A DNA stretch of 64,000 nucleotides from Flavobacterium sp. IMCC34852. GTDB lineage: Bacteria > Bacteroidota > Bacteroidia > Flavobacteriales > Flavobacteriaceae. The notes below the pieces were generated by a model. That model saw only the letters and a program-made list of their open reading frames with translations, did not search any database and had not been told where the DNA came from. A program made the position numbers and the translations under genes. The stretch is from positions 1,860,001-1,924,000 of the forward strand of contig NZ_CP121446.1 in the NCBI RefSeq assembly GCF_030643905.1, read 5' to 3'. Below, in pieces: positions 46,384-56,415 of the stretch (its first letter is position 1; the number at the start of each line of letters is the position of its first letter).

Positions 46384-47178
46384 ATGAAGAAATTTTTAGC
46401 CCTATTTGCCGTATTAGTATTTCTTTCGTCTTGTAACGAATACCAAAAAGCATTAAAATCAGAGGATATTGGCGTGAAGTTCGATATGGCCACCCAAATG
46501 TATGATGCTCAAAAATACGGTAAAGCCATCAGACTTTTTGAACAAATAGCTCCGGCTTACAAAGGCAAACCGCAAGCAGAGAAAATGTTTTACATGTATT
46601 CTCAATCACTTTACAAAACCAATCAATTTTATTTGGCCGGTTATCAATTTGAAAGCTTTGCAGCGAGTTATCCCAAAAGTGAAAAAATGGAAGAAGCACT
46701 GTTTTTAGGTGCTAAATGCTTTTCTAAATTATCTCCTGTTTACAGTTTAGATCAAATCGATACTTACAAAGCCATTGAAAAGCTGCAAAATTTTATTGAT
46801 ATTTATCCGGAGTCACAATATTTGACAGAAGCCAATACAATAGCCAAAGTGTTAAGAGAAAAGCTGGAGAAAAAAGCTTATGAGAATGCTAAAATTTACA
46901 ACAACATTTCCGATTACAAAGCGGCTATGGTAGCTTTTGATAATTTTATAATCAATTATCCTGGAACACCTTACAAAGAAGATGCTTTGTTTTACAAGTT
47001 AGATTCTGCTTTCAAACTGGCCATCAACAGCGTGCCTTCAAAAATGGAAGAGCGTTTGAACAACGCCAAAGCAGCATACAATAGCTTAATTAAACACAAA
47101 GCAGATACACATTACAAAGCAAAAGCTGATGAAATGTTGGCTAGAATTGAAACCGATTTAAAACAATTTACTAAATAA
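46384..47178 (+). CDS. bamD: Outer-membrane assembly lipoprotein BamD
   Basis: BamD is the essential lipoprotein of the BAM complex that inserts barrel proteins. From ATG 46384 the protein has 264 residues; an upstream ATG would add 11 residues before the signal. The lipobox is FLSSC (Cys17). Tetratricopeptide-like repeats follow (GKAIRLFEQIAPAYKGKPQAE, YLAGYQFESFAASYPKSEKMEEAL, YKAAMVAFDNFIINYPGTPYKEDAL). The Bacteroidota position next to rpoZ and coaBC supports the call. Confidence 0.93.
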   Translation: MKKFLALFAVLVFLSSCNEYQKALKSEDIGVKFDMATQMYDAQKYGKAIRLFEQIAPAYKGKPQAEKMFYMYSQSLYKTNQFYLAGYQFESFAASYPKSEKMEEALFLGAKCFSKLSPVYSLDQIDTYKAIEKLQNFIDIYPESQYLTEANTIAKVLREKLEKKAYENAKIYNNISDYKAAMVAFDNFIINYPGTPYKEDALFYKLDSAFKLAINSVPSKMEERLNNAKAAYNSLIKHKADTHYKAKADEMLARIETDLKQFTK

Positions 47179-47185
47179 AAAAGTC

Positions 47186-47506
47186 ATGGATTTAAAAAAG
47201 ACGAATGCACCGGTTAACACAATCACTTACAATAAAACTGTAATTGAAGAGCGTACCGGCAATGTTTACGAGGCAATAACAATAATGGCTAAAAGAGCAA
47301 ACCAAATCAATTCTGAAATCAAAAAGGAATTGACCGAGAAATTAGAAGAGTTTGCTACTTACAACGATAGTTTAGAAGAAATCTTTGAAAACAAAGAACA
47401 AATTGAAGTTTCTAAATACTACGAAAAGTTACCAAAACCACATGCATTGGCTGTTCAAGAATGGCTTGATGACAAAATTTACTACAGAGATACTACAAAA
47501 GACTAA
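47186..47506 (+). CDS. rpoZ: RNA polymerase omega subunit
   Basis: A 106-residue Bacteroidota-type omega subunit, which chaperones beta-prime. The conserved stretch is GNVYEAITIMAKRANQINSEIKKELTEKLEEF; the C-terminal half is longer than in E. coli and acidic. It lies between bamD (7-base gap) and coaBC (5-base gap), the usual Bacteroidota gene order. Confidence 0.9.
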   Translation: MDLKKTNAPVNTITYNKTVIEERTGNVYEAITIMAKRANQINSEIKKELTEKLEEFATYNDSLEEIFENKEQIEVSKYYEKLPKPHALAVQEWLDDKIYYRDTTKD

Positions 47507-47511
47507 TTCCG

Positions 47512-48729
47512 ATGTCTGTTTTAAGCGGTAAAAAAATACTACTCGGCGTTTCCGGAGGAATTGCCGCCTACAAAACAGCCTCGTTAGTCAGATTATTTAT
47601 AAAAGCCGGTGCACAGGTCCAAGTGGTCATGACACCGGCTTCTAAGGATTTTGTAACACCGTTAACCTTATCCACACTTTCCAAAAATCCTGTTCATTCT
47701 TCCTTTTACAATGACGAAGAGGATAATGCCCAATGGAACAATCATGTGGAATTAGGACTTTGGGCCGATTTGATGCTCATTGCCCCGGCCACAGCCAATA
47801 CACTTTCCAAAATGGCGAATGGCAACTGTGACAACCTTTTAATCGCTACTTATTTATCCGCTAAATGTCCGGTTTACTTTGCTCCGGCCATGGATTTGGA
47901 TATGTACAAACATCAGTCTACAATAGCTAGTTTTTCCCTTTTGCAAAAATTCGGCAACATCATGATACCTGCTGAAAGCGGTGAATTAGCGAGCGGTTTA
48001 TCCGGTGAAGGTAGAATGGCAGAACCCGAAAACATCATTGCGTTTTTAGAAAAAGATTTGGAAAGTCGATTGCCGTTGCGCGGTAAAAAAATCATGGTAA
48101 CCGCCGGACCAACTTATGAAGCTATTGATCCGGTTCGGTTTATCGGCAATCATTCTTCCGGTAAAATGGGTTTTGATATTGCTGAAAGTGCTGCCAATCT
48201 AGGTGCTGAAGTAATTTTAATTTCAGGACCAACACACTTAAAAACCAATAATTCCGTTATTAATTTAATCCGAGTAACTTCGGCTCAAGAAATGTACAAT
48301 GTTTGCCATCAATATTTCGGTGCGATAGATGTGGCCATTTGCGCTGCCGCTGTAGCCGATTACAGGCCAAAAGTTGCGGCAGATCAAAAGATTAAGAAGT
48401 CCGATGCTGAATTCTCTATCGAATTGGAAAAAACAAAAGACATCTTAGCCTCATTGGGACAAATTAAACAAAAACAATTCCTGATTGGTTTTGCTTTGGA
48501 AACTGAAAATGAAATTGAAAATGCCAAGTTGAAAATCCGGAAAAAAAACTTAGATTTGATTGTTTTAAATTCGCTTCAAGACAAAGGCGCCGGTTTTGCA
48601 ACTTCTACGAATAAAATTACTTTTATAGATAAAGATTTTGTAATTGAACCCATGCCGTTAAAATCTAAAGAAGCTGTAGCGGATGATATTATGACTAAAG
48701 TAATTACACATTATGAAAAAAACAGCTAG
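47512..48729 (+). CDS. coaBC: Bifunctional phosphopantothenoylcysteine decarboxylase/phosphopantothenate-cysteine ligase
   Basis: Two steps of coenzyme A synthesis in one protein of 405 residues. The CoaC flavoprotein half (1-185) has GVSGGIAAYK, IAPATANTLSKMANG and YFAPAMDLDM; the CoaB half (190-405) has VTAGPTYEAIDPVRFIGNHSSGKMG and AAVADYRPK. Its end overlaps the start of the next gene by 17 bases. Confidence 0.96.
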   Translation: MSVLSGKKILLGVSGGIAAYKTASLVRLFIKAGAQVQVVMTPASKDFVTPLTLSTLSKNPVHSSFYNDEEDNAQWNNHVELGLWADLMLIAPATANTLSKMANGNCDNLLIATYLSAKCPVYFAPAMDLDMYKHQSTIASFSLLQKFGNIMIPAESGELASGLSGEGRMAEPENIIAFLEKDLESRLPLRGKKIMVTAGPTYEAIDPVRFIGNHSSGKMGFDIAESAANLGAEVILISGPTHLKTNNSVINLIRVTSAQEMYNVCHQYFGAIDVAICAAAVADYRPKVAADQKIKKSDAEFSIELEKTKDILASLGQIKQKQFLIGFALETENEIENAKLKIRKKNLDLIVLNSLQDKGAGFATSTNKITFIDKDFVIEPMPLKSKEAVADDIMTKVITHYEKNS

Positions 48730-49600
48730 TTTTCTTTTATTCTTTTTGGTTGGATTGGCCAATGCACAACAATTGAACTGTTCGGTTCAGGTTAATTCTG
48801 ATAAAATTGCCAGTACCAACAATCAGATTTTTAAGAATTTAGAAAAATCGATCAGCGAGTTTGTCAATAAAACCGATTGGACCGGAGAATCTTTAAGCCA
48901 AAACGAAAAGATAAATTGCTCCATGGTAATCATCTTAAACAGCTATGATTCCAACCAATTTACGGCTACGATTCAAGTAGAATCTTCCCGACCGATTTTT
49001 AATTCTACTTATTCCTCTCCGGTTTTTAATTACAATGACAAAGACTTTTCTTTTCGTTATGTAGAATTCGAAAACTTGCTTTTTAATCCGGCGAATTTTG
49101 ATTCTAATTTGGTTTCTGTTTTAGCTTTTTACAGTTATATGATTCTTGGTCTTGATGCTGATACTTATTCATTAAATGGGGGAAAACCTTGGTTTGATGT
49201 TGCTCAGCAAATCATGACCGTCGCCCAGCAAAGCGGTTATAAGGGTTGGAGTCAAGCCGATGGTAACCAAAATCGTTTCTTTTTAATTAGTGACATGATG
49301 TCGGGTACTTATGACGCTTTTAGAGAGGCGATGTACCAATACCATAGAGAAGGATTAGACAATATGACCAAAGACTTAAAAGCTTCCAAAGAAAAAATCA
49401 TGGAATCGATAACGACTTTGAGTGGTATTTATAAAGTGCGTTCCAACGCTTTTTTGACCAGAGTTTTTTTTGATGCCAAAGGCGATGAGATTGTTTCCAT
49501 ACTTTCCGGCGGACCTAAAGTAGCCGTATCGGGTACTATTGATACTTTGAACAGAATTTCTCCGCTCAATTCAAGCAAATGGGCAACCATCAAGTTATAA
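48713..49600 (+). CDS. DUF4835 exported protein (PorD-like)
   Basis: A 295-residue protein with a signal peptide (1-18, ending ANAQ). DUF4835 is recognised from LNCSVQVNSDKI, the YEFENLLFNP-type motif RYVEFENLLFNPANFDSNLVSVLAFYSYMILGLDADTYSLNGG and YREAMYQYHREGLD. Members are sometimes annotated PorD and linked to type IX secretion; I could not verify a direct role. It is translationally coupled to coaBC and precedes recN, a fixed Bacteroidota order. Confidence 0.85.
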   Translation: MKKTASFLLFFLVGLANAQQLNCSVQVNSDKIASTNNQIFKNLEKSISEFVNKTDWTGESLSQNEKINCSMVIILNSYDSNQFTATIQVESSRPIFNSTYSSPVFNYNDKDFSFRYVEFENLLFNPANFDSNLVSVLAFYSYMILGLDADTYSLNGGKPWFDVAQQIMTVAQQSGYKGWSQADGNQNRFFLISDMMSGTYDAFREAMYQYHREGLDNMTKDLKASKEKIMESITTLSGIYKVRSNAFLTRVFFDAKGDEIVSILSGGPKVAVSGTIDTLNRISPLNSSKWATIKL

Positions 49601-49641
49601 TTAGTATCTTTACTACTTAAACTGTACTACATTTTCCGCAC

Positions 49642-51294
49642 ATGATTACTTCGCTTTCGATTGAAAATTTTGCCTTAATTGAAAAATTAAACATTGATTT
49701 TTCTACCGGTTTTTCAATTATTACGGGTGAAACCGGAGCCGGAAAATCTATACTTCTCGGAGCATTAGGCTTGGTTCTGGGTAAAAGAGCCGATTTAACT
49801 TCGCTTAAAAACAAAGAAGAAAAATGTATAGTGGAAGCCAATTTTGCTCTCGGAAAATATGACTTGCAAGCTTTCTTCGAAGCCAATGATTTGGATTATG
49901 AAGAAGAAACCATCATCAGAAGAGAAATTCTGCCTTCCGGAAAATCGAGGGCTTTTGTCAATGACAGTCCGGTCAATTTGCAGCAATTGCAAGACTTAAG
50001 TTTTTATCTAATCGATGTGCATTCGCAGCACCAAACTTTAGAATTATCTGAAGAAGAATACCAGTTTAAAATCATAGATGCCATTGCGGATAATCAAGTT
50101 TTGAGAAATGACTATTCGTCAATTTTAAAACAATATCGCGAGGCTAAATCATCTCTTGAAGCCAAGAAAACCAGTTTGTCTGCTATTCTGAAGGAGAAAG
50201 ATTATAACGAGTTTTTGTTTAACGAATTACATTCAGCTAACTTAAAAGTAGGAGAATTGGAAGAACTCGAAAAGAGTTATGAAGCGCTCAATAATGTTGA
50301 GTTCATCAAGGAAAATCTTTCGACGCTCCTGGCTTTGGCCAATGAAGACGAATTTGGTTTGTTGAAAAACCTAAAAGAATTCAAATCTGTTCTTCAAAAA
50401 AACGCTTCTTTTTCAATTGAATATGAATCGCTTTTTGAAAGAACCAATTCGGTGTTAATTGAGTTGGATGACATTGTTAAAGAACTCAATCGCGAATCGG
50501 AATTGGTTTTTAATGATCCTGAAAAATTAGAACTCCTCAATCAGAAACTACAATTGATATATGGTTTGCTGAAGAAACATCAAGTGCAAACGGTTGAGGA
50601 ATTAATTGACATTCAAAATGATTTAGAGCGCAAAGTAGTGTCGGTTGTTTCTTTGGAAGAGGAAATTATAAAATTGGAAAACAGTCTCAAGAATTTTGAA
50701 GTGCAATTGGATACCATTGCGGCAAAAATATCTCAAAGTAGGAGTGAAGCCATTCCGAATCTCAGCAGCAAACTGATTGAGACTCTCAATTTGTTAGGCA
50801 TGCCCAATGTTCGTTTCAAAATTGAGATAACGCCTACATCCAACTATCATAGCAACGGAAAAGACGGTCTGCAGTTCTTGTTTTCCGCCAATAAAGGAAC
50901 TGATTTTGGCTTACTGAAAAAAGTGGCTTCAGGCGGTGAAATGTCCCGAATTATGTTGGCCGTAAAATCGATTTTATCCCAATATTCGAAATTGCCGACG
51001 ATTATTTTTGACGAAATCGACACCGGAGTTTCGGGAGAAATTGCCAATAAAATGGGAGAAATTATGCGTGGCATGAGTCAGACCATGCAAGTTTTTGCTA
51101 TTACCCATTTACCGCAAATTGCCGCCAAAGGCAACACTCACTATAAAGTCTTTAAAACGGTTTTGGGTGAGAATACGGTATCCGAATTAAAATTGTTGAC
51201 CAATGACGAACGAATCATAGAAATTGCCGAAATGCTTTCGGGAAAAGATATTTCTGATTCGGCATTGAATCATGCCAAAGCGTTACTGAACTAA
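49642..51294 (+). CDS. recN: DNA repair protein RecN
   Basis: An SMC-like ATPase acting in double-strand break repair. The 550 residues show N-terminal Walker A (ITGETGAGKSILLGAL), coiled-coil arms (about 155-365), the ABC signature VASGGEMSRIMLA and Walker B TIIFDEIDTGVSGEIA. The start is the first ATG, 41 bases after the preceding gene, with a near-consensus TATCTTTA in the gap. Confidence 0.97.
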   Translation: MITSLSIENFALIEKLNIDFSTGFSIITGETGAGKSILLGALGLVLGKRADLTSLKNKEEKCIVEANFALGKYDLQAFFEANDLDYEEETIIRREILPSGKSRAFVNDSPVNLQQLQDLSFYLIDVHSQHQTLELSEEEYQFKIIDAIADNQVLRNDYSSILKQYREAKSSLEAKKTSLSAILKEKDYNEFLFNELHSANLKVGELEELEKSYEALNNVEFIKENLSTLLALANEDEFGLLKNLKEFKSVLQKNASFSIEYESLFERTNSVLIELDDIVKELNRESELVFNDPEKLELLNQKLQLIYGLLKKHQVQTVEELIDIQNDLERKVVSVVSLEEEIIKLENSLKNFEVQLDTIAAKISQSRSEAIPNLSSKLIETLNLLGMPNVRFKIEITPTSNYHSNGKDGLQFLFSANKGTDFGLLKKVASGGEMSRIMLAVKSILSQYSKLPTIIFDEIDTGVSGEIANKMGEIMRGMSQTMQVFAITHLPQIAAKGNTHYKVFKTVLGENTVSELKLLTNDERIIEIAEMLSGKDISDSALNHAKALLN

Positions 51295-51308
51295 CCGTTT
51301 TAATTTAT

Positions 51309-51316
51309 TATTTTTG
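51309..51316 (+). promoter_or_regulatory. -7 element for fabV
   Basis: TATTTTTG fits TAnnTTTG, 44 bases before the ATG. No TTTG at -33. Confidence 0.45.
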
Positions 51317-51360
51317 TACCACTTTAATTTTAATATACAGACAACTTAATTTCACAACAT

Positions 51361-52554
51361 ATGATTATAGAACCAAGAATGCGCGGGTTTATTTGTTTAA
51401 CGGCTCACCCGGATGGATGTGCACAAAGCGTTAAAAATCAAATTAGTTATGTAAAATCTAAAGGAACTATTGAGGGAGCCAAAAAAGTATTAGTGATTGG
51501 TGCTTCTACCGGTTTTGGTTTGGCCTCAAGAATTACGGCTGCTTTTGGTTCCAATGCCGCGACGATTGGTGTTTTCTTTGAAAAAGAACCTGCAGAAGGC
51601 AAAACAGCCACACCGGGTTGGTATAATTCTGCTGCTTTTGAGCAAGAAGCACAAAAAGCAGGCTTGTATGCCAAAAGTATCAATGGAGATGCTTTCTCTA
51701 ACGAGGTAAAACAAAAAACAATCGATTTAATTAAAGCCGATTTAGGTCAAGTGGATATGGTAATTTACAGTTTGGCTTCACCGGTTCGTATGCATCCTGT
51801 AACCGGTGTTTTACACCGTTCAGTTCTAAAACCTATTGGAAGTACATTTACCAATAAAACAGTTGATTTCCATACCGGAAATGTGAGTCAGGTTTCTATT
51901 GAACCCGCCAACCAAGAAGATATAGACAATACTGTTGTAGTTATGGGTGGAGAAGATTGGTCAATGTGGATGGAGGCTTTAAAAAATGCCGGTGTTTTGG
52001 CTCAAGGAGCAACAACCATTGCCTATTCTTACATCGGACCGGAAGTAACCGAAGCAGTTTACAGAAAAGGAACAATCGGTAGGGCCAAAGATCATCTGGA
52101 AGCTACTGCTTTTGAAATCACAGACAGTTTAAATTCTTTAGGGGGAAAGGCCTATGTTTCGGTTAACAAAGCATTGGTAACCCAAGCCAGTTCTGCTATT
52201 CCGGTTATTCCACTTTACATTTCTTTGTTGTATAAAATAATGAAAGCCGAAGGCGTTCACGAAGGTTGTATTGAGCAAATCCAGCGACTTTTTGCGGACA
52301 GACTTTATACCAATGCAGCAGTTCCTACTGATGACAAAGGCAGAATCAGAATTGATGATTGGGAAATGCGTGATGATATTCAAGCAAAAGTGAAAGCGTT
52401 GTGGGCAACTGCAACCACAGAAAACTTACCGGAGATAGGAGATTTAGCCGGTTACAAGCAAGACTTCTTAAACTTATTCGGTTTCGGTTTTGAAGGAGTG
52501 GATTACACAGCTGAAGCAAATGAGATGACACAGATACCAAGTATTGTTAATTAA
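51361..52554 (+). CDS. fabV: Trans-2-enoyl-CoA/ACP reductase FabV
   Basis: It reduces the trans-2 double bond with NADH in fatty acid elongation, replacing FabI. The 397-residue length is typical. The start MIIEPRMRGFICLTAHPDGC, the cofactor site VLVIGASTGFGLASRI and the catalytic Tyr-x8-Lys (YRKGTIGRAK, near 240) are all present. It is monocistronic with its own terminator. Confidence 0.96.
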   Translation: MIIEPRMRGFICLTAHPDGCAQSVKNQISYVKSKGTIEGAKKVLVIGASTGFGLASRITAAFGSNAATIGVFFEKEPAEGKTATPGWYNSAAFEQEAQKAGLYAKSINGDAFSNEVKQKTIDLIKADLGQVDMVIYSLASPVRMHPVTGVLHRSVLKPIGSTFTNKTVDFHTGNVSQVSIEPANQEDIDNTVVVMGGEDWSMWMEALKNAGVLAQGATTIAYSYIGPEVTEAVYRKGTIGRAKDHLEATAFEITDSLNSLGGKAYVSVNKALVTQASSAIPVIPLYISLLYKIMKAEGVHEGCIEQIQRLFADRLYTNAAVPTDDKGRIRIDDWEMRDDIQAKVKALWATATTENLPEIGDLAGYKQDFLNLFGFGFEGVDYTAEANEMTQIPSIVN

Positions 52555-52582
52555 AACTGTTATTCATTCCATAAAATGATAT

Positions 52583-52613
52583 AAAAACTCACAAATATTT
52601 GTGAGTTTTTTTT
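52583..52613 (+). terminator. Terminator of fabV
   Basis: A perfect 20-base palindrome (ACTCACAAAT with its complement) is flanked by A5 and T8. Confidence 0.88.
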
Positions 52614-52657
52614 ATTTACTATACCTTTATGGACAATTAACTTTTAATCTTTAACAA

Positions 52658-55321
52658 ATGAAAAAACATTACTTAATGTTATTTGCCTTGTTCTCTTTAT
52701 GGCAAATAAATGCCCAAGTACTGAACCAAAATGCGGGTTGGCCTAATCCGGCTTGGACAGTTACGGGAACTTACAGTGCTGCAGTCGGAGCTTTAGAATC
52801 AAATCCGACATCTACAGCAAACTTTGCTTTTGATGATGATGATGCCGGTAATCCTAGTGCGGATAACATTGCCGCTGAATCACCGGTTATTGATTTAACT
52901 CCGGCATTTACTGCAGGGGAAACATTATTAAAAGTAGATGTTCAATACGGATACCGTTATTTAGCTCCGGATGTTTTGCGTTTTGAATATTGGAATGCAG
53001 ATACTGCTGCTTGGGTAGCTTGGGGTGGAAATATTCCGGGTAACAATACTACGGTTACTGATTTGTTTTGTAGTATTCCAAAGACTGCTTATACAACGTC
53101 TATCCTTAACATAGCTTCTTTTACTCCGACTCAATTGTCAGGTTTCAAATATCGTATCGCATATGACGATAATCCTGACGGCGGTTCTTGGAACTGGGGT
53201 TTTTGTTTTAATTCTCCGGTTTTACAATCTATACCACCACCATGTTTAACTGGATTTAACTTTCCTTCAGGTGTTTTTACACCTAGTACTTGTGATGGTT
53301 TAACACCAAATCAGGTGTCTGATGTATCTTATGCTGGTGATTATTTTACAGTAGCTGTAACTAACGGTCAGACTTATAAGTTTACAAGTTCTGTTCCTAC
53401 TGACTATTTTACAATTAGTACAGATAATGGAGCCTCAGCGGCAGCTTTTGGTACACAACCACTTACTTGGGTATCTACTGTAACCGGTAACATTAGAGTG
53501 CATATCAACACTAATCCTGCTTGCGGTACCGAAGATGCTGATAGAACTACCAATGTAATTTGTGGTGTATTGTGTCTGACAGGAAATTTATACCCAACAG
53601 AAACTTTAACTGCAGATACATGTGATGGCACCACAGTTAATGTGCCAATTGATGATGCATGGGCAGGAGAGTATTCTAATGTTGAAGTATTCTCAGCCAA
53701 TACTTATACTTTTTCAACATCTATTGCTACAGATTATTTAACTATAACTTCGGCAGATGGTTTAACTGCATTTGCAGTAGGAACCGGTAGTGTTGTTTAT
53801 ACACCAACTGCCAATGGTACAGTACGATTTTACATTCATACTGATGCTGCTTGCGGAACTTCAACAACAGCAAGAGAAAGAAGAATAGTTTGTACTACGG
53901 CTGCAGTGCTTCCGGGTTGTGCAACAGCTCCGGTTCCTGCTGACGGAAGTACTACTGTACCTGCTTTTGCTACTTTTGATTTGTCTTGGACTGCTCCTAC
54001 AACAGGTGATCCTGCAACATCTTACGATGTTTATACTGGAACTGCTGTAGACAATTTAGTTTTTGGAGGTAATTTTACTACGACCACCATTCCTAATGTT
54101 GGCCCTGTTGGTGAATACAGTTTTACCATCTATTGGCAAGTTATCGCCAGAAATGCAGCAGGTGAAGCAATAGGCTGTTCGATTTGGAGTTTTACAACAG
54201 AGGCTCAACCAACAGATACAGTTGATTATGCAAACTTACAATGGCCACCAACCGCTTCGATTGTACAAGGTGGTAATACAACTGTTTACGGAAGAGTTTA
54301 TGAACCGGGTCTTACAGATACTACTTCAGGGCAAGCACCTGGTGTACTTGCATGGGTAGGAATTAGCCCTGTTGGTGATAATTCAAATCCAAATACATGG
54401 ACTACATGGATTCCTGCCACTTTCAATGTTGAAGCGGGTAACGATGACGAATATCAAGCTGTAATAGGAACTGCTTTAGCGCCGGGAACTTATTATTACG
54501 CTACAAGATTTACTTTAAACGGTGGTCCGTTTGTTTATGGTGGTATCAATGCATCTCCGCCAAACAATGGTAATTTCTGGGATGGGGCTACTTTCGGTAG
54601 TGGTGTCTTAACTGTAACTCCGGCTCCGGCTCCGGCTAACGACGAATGTTCAGGTGCTATTGCTTTGACTGCAGGAGGTGTTTTTGGTGATTATGATATT
54701 GACTCGTCTAATATTGCTTCTACTTTAAGTACCCAAACACCAAACCCAAGTTGTGGAAACTTTAATTTTACTACAAGTGGAAAAGATGTTTGGTATAGTG
54801 TTGTTGTTCCTGCATCAGGTACTTTAACAATTGAAACTTCTACAACAGCTGTTGGTGGTGCCGGTATGGATACGGTTATTCAAGTTTATTCAGGTGATTG
54901 TAATGCTTTGGTTGCCGTAAATTGTGACGATGATGGTTCGCCTGAAACAGCATTTGGACTTACCAGATTGGCTTTAACCGGTCAAACACCTGGTGCAACT
55001 CTTTTGATTAGATTGTTCGGATATAACGGTACAACCGGTTCTTACAGTATTTCTGCTTATGATGCTTCTTTATCGGGAGCAACTTTTGACAACGCCAGTT
55101 TCTCTTACTATCCTAACCCGGTTAAGAATGTATTGAATTTGTCTTACAGTCAAGCGATTTCTAATGTAGAAGTTTACAATTTATTAGGACAAAAAATGAT
55201 TGCTAATACTATTGGTGCTAATCAAGGTCAAGTTGATATGTCTAACTTAGCCAGCGGTACTTATATTGTAAAAGTAACAGCAGACAATCAGATTAAAACC
55301 ATCAAAGTGATAAAAGAATAA
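52658..55321 (+). CDS. Secreted multidomain protein with type IX sorting domain
   Basis: An 887-residue exported protein: signal peptide 1-19 (ending NAQ), an N-terminal beta-domain (20-190), two tandem homologous modules of about 105 residues (196-302 and 303-412, each opening with CLTG and with paired Cys such as TCDG and ACGT), a fibronectin-like domain (415-515), a further beta-domain (520-655), a DECSGAIAL-type domain (660-795) and a C-terminal type A sorting domain (FSYYPNPVKNVLNLSYSQ...GTYIVKVTADNQ). It is rich in Thr, Ala and Gly, typical of exported adhesins. It would cross the outer membrane through the T9SS and be anchored or released. There is no enzyme motif. Confidence 0.88.
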   Translation: MKKHYLMLFALFSLWQINAQVLNQNAGWPNPAWTVTGTYSAAVGALESNPTSTANFAFDDDDAGNPSADNIAAESPVIDLTPAFTAGETLLKVDVQYGYRYLAPDVLRFEYWNADTAAWVAWGGNIPGNNTTVTDLFCSIPKTAYTTSILNIASFTPTQLSGFKYRIAYDDNPDGGSWNWGFCFNSPVLQSIPPPCLTGFNFPSGVFTPSTCDGLTPNQVSDVSYAGDYFTVAVTNGQTYKFTSSVPTDYFTISTDNGASAAAFGTQPLTWVSTVTGNIRVHINTNPACGTEDADRTTNVICGVLCLTGNLYPTETLTADTCDGTTVNVPIDDAWAGEYSNVEVFSANTYTFSTSIATDYLTITSADGLTAFAVGTGSVVYTPTANGTVRFYIHTDAACGTSTTARERRIVCTTAAVLPGCATAPVPADGSTTVPAFATFDLSWTAPTTGDPATSYDVYTGTAVDNLVFGGNFTTTTIPNVGPVGEYSFTIYWQVIARNAAGEAIGCSIWSFTTEAQPTDTVDYANLQWPPTASIVQGGNTTVYGRVYEPGLTDTTSGQAPGVLAWVGISPVGDNSNPNTWTTWIPATFNVEAGNDDEYQAVIGTALAPGTYYYATRFTLNGGPFVYGGINASPPNNGNFWDGATFGSGVLTVTPAPAPANDECSGAIALTAGGVFGDYDIDSSNIASTLSTQTPNPSCGNFNFTTSGKDVWYSVVVPASGTLTIETSTTAVGGAGMDTVIQVYSGDCNALVAVNCDDDGSPETAFGLTRLALTGQTPGATLLIRLFGYNGTTGSYSISAYDASLSGATFDNASFSYYPNPVKNVLNLSYSQAISNVEVYNLLGQKMIANTIGANQGQVDMSNLASGTYIVKVTADNQIKTIKVIKE

Positions 55322-55345
55322 GTTCTAATTGCTTTATAATTGTTT

Positions 55346-55374
55346 AAAACCACCTAAATTTTAGGTGGTTTTTC
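55346..55374 (+). terminator. Terminator of the type IX target gene
   Basis: The stem CCACCTAAA/TTTAGGTGG with A4 and T5 flanks, 25 bases after the stop. Confidence 0.82.
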
Positions 55375-55388
55375 TTTGGTATAAAACT

Positions 55389-55396
55389 TATCTTTG
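55389..55396 (+). promoter_or_regulatory. -7 element for the glycosyltransferase-coaE operon
   Basis: TATCTTTG is a perfect TAnnTTTG match 14 bases before the ATG. Confidence 0.5.
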
Positions 55397-55410
55397 TTAA
55401 AATTTAAGCG

Positions 55411-56415
55411 ATGTATTTTTCAATTATAATTCCGGTTTATAACAGACCTGATGAAATCAATGAACTTTTGGAAAGTCTGTGTCTTTCCGATTATGATAAA
55501 AACTTCGAAATTGTAATTGTTGAGGACGGTTCTTCAATTCCGTGTGGAGAAGAGATTGATGCCTTTAGGAGTAAACTTAATATATCTTATTATTACAAAG
55601 AAAACAGCGGCCCGGGTGATTCGAGAAACTTTGGAATGCGAATGGCCAAAGGACAATACTTTATCATTTTTGACTCAGATTGTATCATTCCGAAACAGTA
55701 TTTGACTGAAGTTGAAAAAGAATTAACTTTGAATTATGTAGATTGTTTTGGAGGTTCCGATGCGGCATTAGAATCATTTTCAAATATCCAAAAGGCAATC
55801 AATTTTGCAATGACTTCTTTCTTGACTACCGGAGGAATACGCGGTGGTTCGGAAAAGTTAAATAAATTTCAGCCCAGAAGTTTTAATATGGGAATATCCA
55901 AAAAAGCATTTGAAGCCTCAAATGGGTTTGGGAATATTCATCCCGGAGAAGATCCTGATTTATCCATAAGATTATGGAAATTAGGTTTTGAAACAAGGTT
56001 GTTTTCAAAAGCATTTGTGTATCATAAGCGAAGAATTGATTGGGAAAAATTTTCTGTTCAAGTCAATAAATTCGGCAAAGCCCGACCAATATTAGACAGT
56101 TGGTATCCCGAATACAGTAAGCTGACTTTTTTCTTTCCAACCTTATTTATAATAGGGTTTTCAATTTCAATTTTTTTGTTCCTTTTAGGTATAACCTTTC
56201 CGGTTTTATGTTATGCTTTTTATTATATATTAATTTTTGTCTTTGCTACCTTGCAAACTAAAAATCCTGAAATCGGGTTTTTATCTGTAATTGCGGTTAC
56301 AAAACAATTCTCTGGTTATGGTAGAGGATTCTTAGAATCGTACATCAAAATTAAACTTCAAAAGCAAAAGCCCGAAGTGGCTTTTCCTGAATTATTTTTT
56401 AAAACCAAGTCATGA
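55411..56415 (+). CDS. Family 2 glycosyltransferase, membrane-anchored
   Basis: A 334-residue inverting GT-A transferase: SIIIPVYNRPDEINELLESL, IVIVEDGSS (nucleotide site), GPGDSRNFGM, IIFDSDCIIP (the metal-binding D-x-D) and GEDPDLSIRLWKLG (catalytic ED). Two or three C-terminal membrane segments (245-300) anchor it to the inner membrane. The sugar and acceptor are unknown. It overlaps coaE by 4 bases (ATGA), so the two are coupled, although their roles are unrelated. Confidence 0.9.
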   Translation: MYFSIIIPVYNRPDEINELLESLCLSDYDKNFEIVIVEDGSSIPCGEEIDAFRSKLNISYYYKENSGPGDSRNFGMRMAKGQYFIIFDSDCIIPKQYLTEVEKELTLNYVDCFGGSDAALESFSNIQKAINFAMTSFLTTGGIRGGSEKLNKFQPRSFNMGISKKAFEASNGFGNIHPGEDPDLSIRLWKLGFETRLFSKAFVYHKRRIDWEKFSVQVNKFGKARPILDSWYPEYSKLTFFFPTLFIIGFSISIFLFLLGITFPVLCYAFYYILIFVFATLQTKNPEIGFLSVIAVTKQFSGYGRGFLESYIKIKLQKQKPEVAFPELFFKTKS

